This document shows, in pieces, positions 5,980 to 12,046 of a stretch of 12,046 nt of DNA. The stretch is taken from positions 1 to 12,046 of the forward strand of contig PUOI01000057.1 of the NCBI GenBank assembly GCA_003552765.1, in the 5' to 3' direction. The DNA comes from Candidatus Hydrogenedentota bacterium. GTDB taxonomy: Bacteria > Hydrogenedentota > Hydrogenedentia > Hydrogenedentales > SLHB01. A program made the position numbers and the translations under genes. The notes under the pieces are model-generated. The model ran no database searches. It was not told the origin of the DNA and saw nothing but the letters and a program-made list of their open reading frames with translations. Every line of letters begins with the position of its first letter. The stretch's first letter is position 1.

Positions 5980-7227
5980 GTGTTATTCTCCAAACCCAAG
6001 AATGCCGTGGGGATTGATATCGGCACGCACTCCGTAAAAGCCGTGCAGATTTCGCGGGCGGGCGGCGGTCTGCGCATTGATAATGTGGGGCACGCACGCC
6101 TGGACCGGGCCCAGATGAACATGGATCCGATCGCCGCCCAGGCCCAGGCGCTCCAGGAGGCCGTCCGCTTCATGCCCCTGCAGTACAGTATGCTCGTGGG
6201 GGCGTTGCCGGGGCAGTCGGTGGTCATCCGCTATCCCCGTCTTCCCAACCTGGGGCGGGAAGAATTCGCTCAGGCGGTCGACAAGGAAGCCAGTCAGAAT
6301 CTTCCCTACGACCTCACCGAGGTGAACCTCGATTGGACCCCTGTGGCCACCGTGACGGAGGGTGAGCGGACCCTTACCAAGATCATGTTGGTGGCCGCCA
6401 AGCACGAGACCATTGAGAATCGTGTGGAGGTAGCGCAGTCAGCCGGTCTTCAGTTCGCCATCCTCGACGTGGATTCGCTTGCCCTTGCCGACGCCGCGGA
6501 GGCCTTGGGCCTTACCAGCGAGACCGACGAGGGCGTGGCCCTGGTGAACCTTGGGGCCAACGCCACCAGCATCCATTTCTTGAAAGAGGGGGTATCCAAC
6601 TTCATCCGCGACGTGAATTGGGGCAGCCGGGAGTTAATCCAGGCGATTACCCGGGCCCGCCGTTGCGAACATGAAGAAGCGGAACAGATGCTGTTTGAGG
6701 CGGCGAAGCCCGCGCCGCCCGCCTCGGCTGACTCCGGCGAGGAACCCGGAACCTCTATTCAAGAAGAAGAACCGGCCGGGCCCAGCGAGGCCGAAACGTC
6801 CTGGGCGGGCAGTTCCGTGCTGGATCCCCTTGATGACGAACTCGCCGACTTGGGCGATCTCGACGCTCCTCAGCAGGCGGAGCCCGCCGCGGCAGCGCCA
6901 GCGCCTGCGGACAAGAGCGTGGACGAACTCGTGACGACCCCCCTCAACCGGCTGGTCTCGGAGATCCGCCGCTCGTTCGACTACTACGAGCAGCAACTCT
7001 ATGAGCAGCCGGTGAGCCGCATCATCCTCAGCGGCGGCACGGCCCAGCTTCCCGTTCTTCGCCAGACGTTGGCGGAGGAGCTGGGCGTGGAGCACGTGGA
7101 CGTGGCCAACCCGATGTCGGGCGGACTCAAGCTGGGGGACAGCGCGTCGCTCAACATCCTTCAAGAGCACCCCGCCCAATTCATGGTGGCTGTCGGGCTG
7201 GCGGTGCGTGGAGCAGCAGACCTATGA
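5980..7227 (+). CDS. pilM: Type IV pilus assembly actin-like protein PilM
   Basis: PilM is a cytoplasmic actin/FtsA-fold ATP-binding protein that docks on the N-terminal tail of PilN under the inner membrane. Phosphate-1 motif VGIDIGTHSVKAVQIS is at 10-25, a phosphate-2-like VNLGANATSIHF at 188-199 has Asn190 where actin-fold proteins carry Asp, and the adenosine motif LSGGTAQLPVL is near 350-360. Between about 243 and 311 there is a Pro/Ala/Glu-rich insertion that PilM proteins of about 350-380 residues lack, explaining the 415-residue length. The start is GTG 5980, 7 nt after AAGGGGAGG. The in-frame GTG 5974 lies only 1 nt after that site and is unlikely. The stop overlaps the pilN start (ATGA). 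First gene of the pilMNOPQ operon. Confidence 0.95.
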   Translation: MLFSKPKNAVGIDIGTHSVKAVQISRAGGGLRIDNVGHARLDRAQMNMDPIAAQAQALQEAVRFMPLQYSMLVGALPGQSVVIRYPRLPNLGREEFAQAVDKEASQNLPYDLTEVNLDWTPVATVTEGERTLTKIMLVAAKHETIENRVEVAQSAGLQFAILDVDSLALADAAEALGLTSETDEGVALVNLGANATSIHFLKEGVSNFIRDVNWGSRELIQAITRARRCEHEEAEQMLFEAAKPAPPASADSGEEPGTSIQEEEPAGPSEAETSWAGSSVLDPLDDELADLGDLDAPQQAEPAAAAPAPADKSVDELVTTPLNRLVSEIRRSFDYYEQQLYEQPVSRIILSGGTAQLPVLRQTLAEELGVEHVDVANPMSGGLKLGDSASLNILQEHPAQFMVAVGLAVRGAADL

Positions 7228-7874
7228 TAAACATCAATCTACTTCCGTCCCATCTGCGGCCCATTAAACGGTCGCCCATCCCGCACGTGCTCAGCGTCGC
7301 CGTGCTGGCTGGCGCCGTGGCCTATATGGCCGTGTCGTACATGACGCTTGCCGGGGACATTGCGGCGAAAGAAGATCGCTCAAGCGAATTGGAAGGCGAA
7401 CTTGCCGAACTCCGGCCCTACGTGGAAGAGTCCAATCAGTTAGCCAGCCAAAAGCAACTGCTGGCCGACCGTATCGAGGCGATCGACGAGATTGTGAGCG
7501 ACCGCATCATCTGGTCCCGGCAGCTGCACAATTTGGCGCGGCTGGCGCCGGAAGATTTCTGGTACAGCGGCATCAGCGTGGACACCCGCCAGTTTCGGGA
7601 ACGCCGGACCACCCGCGATCCCGAGAGCGGGGAGTACGAAATCGAAGAGGTGACCGTGCGGCGGCCGGTTTTGGAAGTGTCGGGGTACGTGATTCGGGAA
7701 GGCGGCAGCGCCGACGTGAGCCGGCTCATGCACGCCGCCGAACAGGACGCCGAGTTCGCCCAGATGTTTGAATTGGAGGCCCCGACCTTCTCGGACACCA
7801 CCTTCGAGGGATACGACGTGCGCCATTTCACGCTCGAATTCCTCATCCAACAGGGAGAGCAAACCGATGATTGA
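7224..7874 (+). CDS. pilN: Type IV pilus inner-membrane assembly protein PilN
   Basis: PilN is a bitopic inner-membrane protein that joins cytoplasmic PilM to periplasmic PilO. The 216-residue product begins MININLLPSHLRP, containing the conserved INLLP motif that PilM binds. One membrane segment follows at about 21-43, then a charged coiled coil (45-90) and a periplasmic ferredoxin-like domain (about 110-210). That domain has a charged loop, RERRTTRDPESGEYEIEE, near 125-142. The start ATG overlaps the pilM stop, and the end overlaps pilO by 8 bases, so the genes are translationally coupled. The length is typical or slightly above the family norm. No frameshift is seen. Confidence 0.95.
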   Translation: MININLLPSHLRPIKRSPIPHVLSVAVLAGAVAYMAVSYMTLAGDIAAKEDRSSELEGELAELRPYVEESNQLASQKQLLADRIEAIDEIVSDRIIWSRQLHNLARLAPEDFWYSGISVDTRQFRERRTTRDPESGEYEIEEVTVRRPVLEVSGYVIREGGSADVSRLMHAAEQDAEFAQMFELEAPTFSDTTFEGYDVRHFTLEFLIQQGEQTDD

Positions 7875-8436
7875 CGCGCTGAAAGGAACCGTGACGCCCA
7901 AGGACTGGGCGTTTGTAGGGGCCGTGTTGTTTATCACGCTCTTCTTGATGTCCATGTTCATGCTCTTTATCCGGAGCGGGCAAGAGGGACGGTTGGAAGA
8001 TCTTGCCGGGGAGATTGAAGAGCTTGAGGCCAATGTTGAGTATGCGCGGGAGACACGGGACAACATCGAAGATCTCCGTGAGGAAACGGCGCAGATTCAG
8101 GCGTTGGTGGACGAGTTTGAGCGGCGTTTGCCGGCCCGGCGGGAAATCCCGCAGCTCATGGGCGAATTCGAGGCCTTGGCCCGGGATGTGGGCGTCGATG
8201 TGGAGTTGGCCCAGCTTTCGCGCGTGCGGGACGTGCGCAAGGAGACCATTCCCTATAGCGTCACGGCGTACGGTGATTTCCATCAAATCGTGAACTTCAT
8301 CAACCGGCTCGAGCGTTTCGAGCGGTATTTGAAGATATCCGAACTTGACATTAGCGAACAATTGCAGGGGATTTGCGAGGCGGAGTTTACGTTGAGCACG
8401 TACCGCTTCCTGGAATCCCCGCAGGCGGGTGGTTAG
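7867..8436 (+). CDS. pilO: Type IV pilus inner-membrane assembly protein PilO
   Basis: PilO pairs with PilN in the periplasm to form the alignment complex between the motor and the secretin. The 189-residue protein has a short cytoplasmic tail, a membrane segment at about 15-35, a coiled coil (38-90), then the family's LPARREIPQLMGEFEALARDVGVDV turn (88-112) leading into the ferredoxin-like domain, with YSVTAYGDFHQIVNFINRLERFER near 130-153. I chose ATG 7867, which overlaps the pilN end by 8 bases and has GGGAGA 7 nt upstream. The frame is open further upstream inside pilN, but that extension would put out-of-frame pilN sequence before the membrane segment. Two bases separate its stop from pilP. 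Confidence 0.94.
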   Translation: MIDALKGTVTPKDWAFVGAVLFITLFLMSMFMLFIRSGQEGRLEDLAGEIEELEANVEYARETRDNIEDLREETAQIQALVDEFERRLPARREIPQLMGEFEALARDVGVDVELAQLSRVRDVRKETIPYSVTAYGDFHQIVNFINRLERFERYLKISELDISEQLQGICEAEFTLSTYRFLESPQAGG

Positions 8437-8438
8437 TC

Positions 8439-8981
8439 ATGAATAAGCAACGAATCATAATACTTGGAGTGCTTCTATCGGCGTTGGGCGGCGTGATCTA
8501 CTATCAGTTCTTTCTGATGGATCCCATGGCCGGATACCAGAACTCCAGCCAGTCGCGGGAGACGGCGGAGGAATCGGACAGCGGGTCTCAGGTCTCGCCG
8601 CCGGAAACGCCCATCACCAGCAATGTGGACATTGGTGCGCTGACGGAGGAGGTGCGGGAAGTCGAGTTTGATTACGAAGCCGAACGCACTTCCCGGAATC
8701 CGATGGCCCCGCGCGTGGGCCCCACGGTCCTGGCGGCGGGTGACGGCGGGGAGAACGACGATGAGGCCGCCGAGATCGCCGAACAGGAACAGAGGCTGCG
8801 CCGCCTGCGGGTGACGGGAATTGTCCATGACGGGGTCAACCCGATGGCCGTGCTCGACGAGGACGTTGTGGAAGAAGGGGCGCGGCTGACGAACGGGGCG
8901 AGGGTCGCTTCCATCGCTCCGGACCATGTGGTTGTGGAACTGGATGATGAAACGGTCACTATATACCTGGAGGGTCAATAA
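8439..8981 (+). CDS. pilP: PilP-like pilus assembly protein with an N-terminal membrane anchor
   Basis: PilP connects the PilN-PilO complex to the N0 region of the PilQ secretin. The 180-residue protein has a membrane anchor at about 6-26 (IIILGVLLSALGGVIYYQFF) and an acidic Ser/Pro/Glu-rich linker (33-60). A second linker at about 92-120 carries an acidic GENDDEAAE run. A small beta-rich HR domain like that of PilP/GspC occupies 122-178, with RVTGIVHDG...MAVLDEDVVEEG...VASIAPDHVVVEL. It has no cysteine at all, so it cannot be the lipoprotein PilP usually is; anchoring resembles GspC instead. I chose ATG 8439 just past the pilO stop; an upstream in-frame extension would lie inside pilO. Position between pilO and pilQ supports the name; sequence similarity alone is modest. 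Confidence 0.82.
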   Translation: MNKQRIIILGVLLSALGGVIYYQFFLMDPMAGYQNSSQSRETAEESDSGSQVSPPETPITSNVDIGALTEEVREVEFDYEAERTSRNPMAPRVGPTVLAAGDGGENDDEAAEIAEQEQRLRRLRVTGIVHDGVNPMAVLDEDVVEEGARLTNGARVASIAPDHVVVELDDETVTIYLEGQ

Positions 8982-8984
8982 CCC

Positions 8985-11900
8985 ATGACCAAGTCAAACA
9001 GCGGAGGAAGAATGCAAGGATGGCGAGTGGGCGCTTTGGTTATGGGGATCGCCTTTGGACTGGCCGCCCTTGCGGAAGGCGGCGAATCCCGGATCGCCTA
9101 TATTGATAGCGTGCTCGAGACCCAGACCGTTGAGGCGCCTGACGAAGTGATACGCGACGCCGCGGAACGCGCCGGAACGCTTGACGCCATCGCGGCGCGG
9201 GAGAGCGGGGACGTAGTCCTCGAAACAGGGGGAGACGTCCTTCCGTACCACGCCGCGTTCACGGACGGGGAGCGGTATGTCATCGACCTCTACGGCGCGT
9301 TGAGCTTTTTGGCCGGCCCCGACATGGAACTGCCGGACCATCCCCATGTGGGGCGGATACGAACCAGCCTTTACGCCCTCGAGCCGCACCTCGTCACACG
9401 GGTGGTGCTGGAACTCGAAGGGGAAGCAACCCCGTGGCTGGCGCGCGCGGAAGAAGGCTTGCGGGTTTCGTTTTACGAAAATCCCGAGGACCTTTCGCCC
9501 CACGCGCGGCTTGAACAAGAGTTGGAAGCCGCGGCGGCCCGCGCGGCCCTCCTCGCCGCGGAAGTGACGGAGCCCTGGATGCGCAACGCCTGTCAGGTCG
9601 CGCAAAGCGCTTCCCGGCTCGATGAGGCCGCCGCCAACTCCCGGGAACTCCTGAGAAAGGCGGACGAGCTGCTCGAAGAGTTGAAGCCGGCTGATAGCGC
9701 AGCAGCGAAATCGCTTGAAGAGTTCACGGCGGCCTTGACGGCCCATATCGAAAAGGCGGAGCGCCTGGAAGAAGACGTTTTCGAGCCATTCTGGAACGAA
9801 GCGCGCACGCGGCGCGAAGAAGCGCAACGCGCCACCGAAACCGTGCGGCGCCAGGTGGCCGCGCAACGGGGATTCCTGGACAGCTTTGGCGGCGCACAGG
9901 AAGCGGAAGCGCTTCACGATGCCGTGGACCGGTTAAAGCGGCTATGCGACGAGCTGGTGCGCGCGGAATTCGCCGAGCTGGAACAGAAACGCGAGGATGC
10001 GAAGCCCGAATCTACCGAAATTCTTACGGAAGCCGGCGCCTTGATTGCCGCCTTGGAAGAGGAAGCCGCGGATACGGAATCCCTCTTGGCGGGCTGGCCA
10101 CACATGAGTCCCGGAGAGCGCGGGCCGGAAGAGGATGAAGGCGTGAAGCTCGCGCTGGATGGCCAGGACGAGGTCTTGGCCGCCGGCCAATCGCCCCGGC
10201 AGATCTTCCAACAAGCCGCGGATGACATGGGGGAAAACGGATATGAAGACCGTGTGACAGCCCTCTCCCGCGAGCTTGAAGCGGTGCAAAACGCGCAGGT
10301 GGACCTGGCGGCGGCGCGCCAAATGCCGCTTGCGGCCACCGAAGGGGACCTCGAGCCGATGGAGGCCGAGGAATTCGACTCCGAGCATCTGGATCCGTGG
10401 GGCCAATGGGAAATGGACGATGCCGCGGATCCCGATGCCGAACCGGAAATCGACATTGAAGTTTCGCCCGAGCCGGAGGATGAGCTGGAAGACCCGGTGG
10501 AAGACGAAGAGGAATTGGAGGAAGAACCCACGCCATTGCGGGAGATTCCGCAGGTTCCCACGACATTGGGCGTTCATGAAACCTTGCCGGCCCCCGAACG
10601 CGCGGAACGGCCGGCATACGACCCGGACAACGATCCCTTGCATCAGCCCGTGGACATTGACTTCCGCGAGATGGAGTTGGCCAACGTGGTGGGGTTGCTG
10701 GCGCAACGCGCGCAGGTCAACGTGGTCGCGGGGACCGAACTCAGCGGCACAGTCACGGCGAAGCTGCGCAATGTCCCCTTGCAACAGGCCTTGGAGATCG
10801 TGTTGCAGATGAACGACCTGGGCATCATGGAGGAAGATGGGGTTTTCCGCATTGTCCCGTACATGGAAGCCCAGGCGGCGAACCGGATTACGGAAGCGGT
10901 GAAGCTTGACCAAGCCAAGGTCTCAGAGATCACCCGCACGTTGGACAGCGTGGTGATGGGCGACCGCGATGCGCAACTGATCACCTTCACGGCGAACGAG
11001 CCGAGCAACCTCGTGCTTGTGTCGGGGCCGCCCCGCAAGGTTGCCCAGTATATTGAGCTTATCAAGGAACTGGACGTGTCGGAGCCGACTTTGCCCACCG
11101 TTACCCAGGCAATCAAACTGAACCACCTGGAGCCCCAGGAGGCCATGCCTGTCGTGGAGTCCATGCTTTCGGCCGATGGCGGGAACGTGAATGTCGATAC
11201 CCGCGGCCGCCATCTCGTGGTTACGGACATACCGGTGGTCATCGAGCAGATTAACCAGCTCATGCGCGAAATCGACATCCCCGCCAAGCAGGTGGCCATT
11301 GAGGCGATGATTGTCGACGCGGTGTTGAGCGACGCCTCGCAAACCGGCGTCAACTGGTTGCTCGACATGGTCCGCCGCCGCTCCGGGGACAACCGCGAGG
11401 AAGTGCTGTTTGATGCGAACCTTGGCAACCCCGGCGCGCCCGACCTTGACGCGGGTGTTCTGGACTTCGCCGTGCTTTCGAGCGACATTAACTTTTCTGG
11501 CGCCATTGCCGCCGAGGTTCAAAGCGCCAATGCGAAGATCCTGGCGAATCCGGTAGTGGTGACGGTGGAGAACGAACCCGCCGACATCAGCATCTCGGAG
11601 GAATACCCGTACCAGCAGATCACGCAGTCCACCACGGGGCCGCCGATGGCCACCACCGCGTTCAAGGAAATCGGCGTGACCTTGGAAGTCACACCGCGCG
11701 TGACCCACGAAAACGACATCATCGTAAGCGTGGACGCCAAACAGAGTTCTGTTTCGGGTCTTACGCCGGACGGCATTCCTATCGAGGAGAAACGCGAAGC
11801 GACCAGCACCCTGCGCACGGGCGATGGTCAGACCATCTTCATCGGCGGATTGCGTGACGTCGCGGATCGTCAGCGGATTAACAAGGTGCCCATCGTGGGC

Positions 11901-12046
11901 GACATCCCCGTGCTCAACTTCATGTTCCGTCACACGGACATCGAGAAGAGCTACACGGAGCTGATGATCTTCCTGACCACGCGCGTCATGGAAGATGCGC
12001 TTCCGCCCTTGACGGACCGGCAGCAGGAATGGCACGACCAAATCTA
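8985..12046 (+). CDS. pilQ: Type IV pilus secretin PilQ with long coiled-coil/acidic insertion (3' end cut by window)
   Basis: PilQ forms the outer-membrane pore through which the pilus passes. The frame is open from ATG 8985 to the edge: 1020 codons plus two bases (TA), so the stop may be imminent. Order: signal peptide (to about 30, GIAFGLAALA), AMIN-type peptidoglycan-binding domain (about 78-165), long charged coiled coil (about 175-340), acidic Glu/Asp/Pro region (about 455-515), N0/STN domain (551-626), two NolW-type domains (about 634-698 and 706-765), and the secretin barrel (768-1005) with VPIVGDIPVLNFMF at 968-981 and ELMIFLTTRVM at the end. Well-studied PilQs are about 700-900 residues; the coiled-coil and acidic parts account for the excess. 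GGAGGG lies 10 nt before the start. An alternative ATG at 9012 (GGAGG 4 nt upstream) would still give a signal peptide. Confidence 0.95.
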   Translation, partial: MTKSNSGGRMQGWRVGALVMGIAFGLAALAEGGESRIAYIDSVLETQTVEAPDEVIRDAAERAGTLDAIAARESGDVVLETGGDVLPYHAAFTDGERYVIDLYGALSFLAGPDMELPDHPHVGRIRTSLYALEPHLVTRVVLELEGEATPWLARAEEGLRVSFYENPEDLSPHARLEQELEAAAARAALLAAEVTEPWMRNACQVAQSASRLDEAAANSRELLRKADELLEELKPADSAAAKSLEEFTAALTAHIEKAERLEEDVFEPFWNEARTRREEAQRATETVRRQVAAQRGFLDSFGGAQEAEALHDAVDRLKRLCDELVRAEFAELEQKREDAKPESTEILTEAGALIAALEEEAADTESLLAGWPHMSPGERGPEEDEGVKLALDGQDEVLAAGQSPRQIFQQAADDMGENGYEDRVTALSRELEAVQNAQVDLAAARQMPLAATEGDLEPMEAEEFDSEHLDPWGQWEMDDAADPDAEPEIDIEVSPEPEDELEDPVEDEEELEEEPTPLREIPQVPTTLGVHETLPAPERAERPAYDPDNDPLHQPVDIDFREMELANVVGLLAQRAQVNVVAGTELSGTVTAKLRNVPLQQALEIVLQMNDLGIMEEDGVFRIVPYMEAQAANRITEAVKLDQAKVSEITRTLDSVVMGDRDAQLITFTANEPSNLVLVSGPPRKVAQYIELIKELDVSEPTLPTVTQAIKLNHLEPQEAMPVVESMLSADGGNVNVDTRGRHLVVTDIPVVIEQINQLMREIDIPAKQVAIEAMIVDAVLSDASQTGVNWLLDMVRRRSGDNREEVLFDANLGNPGAPDLDAGVLDFAVLSSDINFSGAIAAEVQSANAKILANPVVVTVENEPADISISEEYPYQQITQSTTGPPMATTAFKEIGVTLEVTPRVTHENDIIVSVDAKQSSVSGLTPDGIPIEEKREATSTLRTGDGQTIFIGGLRDVADRQRINKVPIVGDIPVLNFMFRHTDIEKSYTELMIFLTTRVMEDALPPLTDRQQEWHDQI

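Noticed and set aside
8994..9917. 307-codon minus-strand frame opposite the start of pilQ
   Set aside because: It overlaps the signal peptide and AMIN region of pilQ, and its Phe/Arg/Gly-rich translation has no family features.
10923..12041. 372-codon minus-strand frame opposite the pilQ secretin domain
   Set aside because: The plus strand encodes an unmistakable secretin; the His/Arg/Val-rich reverse translation is a codon-bias shadow.
1..12046. CRISPR arrays, insertion sequences and rRNA
   Set aside because: No regularly spaced repeats, transposase-like proteins, terminal inverted repeats or rRNA-like segments were seen.

Overview
The window comes from a GC-rich Gram-negative bacterium. 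An outer-membrane secretin (PilQ) with its inner-membrane partners requires a diderm envelope. The lineage cannot be fixed from sequence alone. The long acidic insertions in otherwise standard pilus proteins suggest a deep-branching or uncultivated phylum rather than a model proteobacterium, but that is only an impression.

Left part, minus strand (about 1-3430): topA, DNA topoisomerase I with an unusually zinc-rich C-terminus, lies downstream of a Smg/DUF494-family gene. smg next to topA is a recurring bacterial arrangement. The smg gene has a near-consensus sigma70 promoter (TTGACA, 17 nt, TACAAT) and is followed by a good intrinsic terminator, so topA probably has its own promoter in the 280-nt gap.

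Middle, minus strand (3430-5378): two overlapping genes encode a small helical protein of unknown function and an intact phage-type terminase large subunit (packaging ATPase plus RNase H-like nuclease). No capsid, portal, tail, integrase or lysis gene accompanies them. They sit between housekeeping genes, so they are either a prophage remnant or a domesticated motor. This is the most unexplained locus in the window.

5379-5979 is a 600-nt divergent intergenic region. It holds a plus-strand terminator-like hairpin, an inverted repeat (TGACAA-N4-TTGTCA), a good sigma54-type -24/-12 element about 70 nt further on, and a strong ribosome binding site that decides the pilM start.

Right part, plus strand (5980-12046): a tightly packed type IV pilus assembly operon pilM-pilN-pilO-pilP-pilQ, with overlaps or gaps of only a few bases. 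PilM is the cytoplasmic actin-like protein that binds the INLLP motif of PilN. PilN and PilO form the inner-membrane alignment pair, PilP links to the secretin, and PilQ is the outer-membrane pore. PilQ runs off the right edge at or very near its end. PilM and PilQ both carry long low-complexity or coiled-coil insertions absent from the well-studied forms, and PilP is membrane-anchored rather than lipidated.
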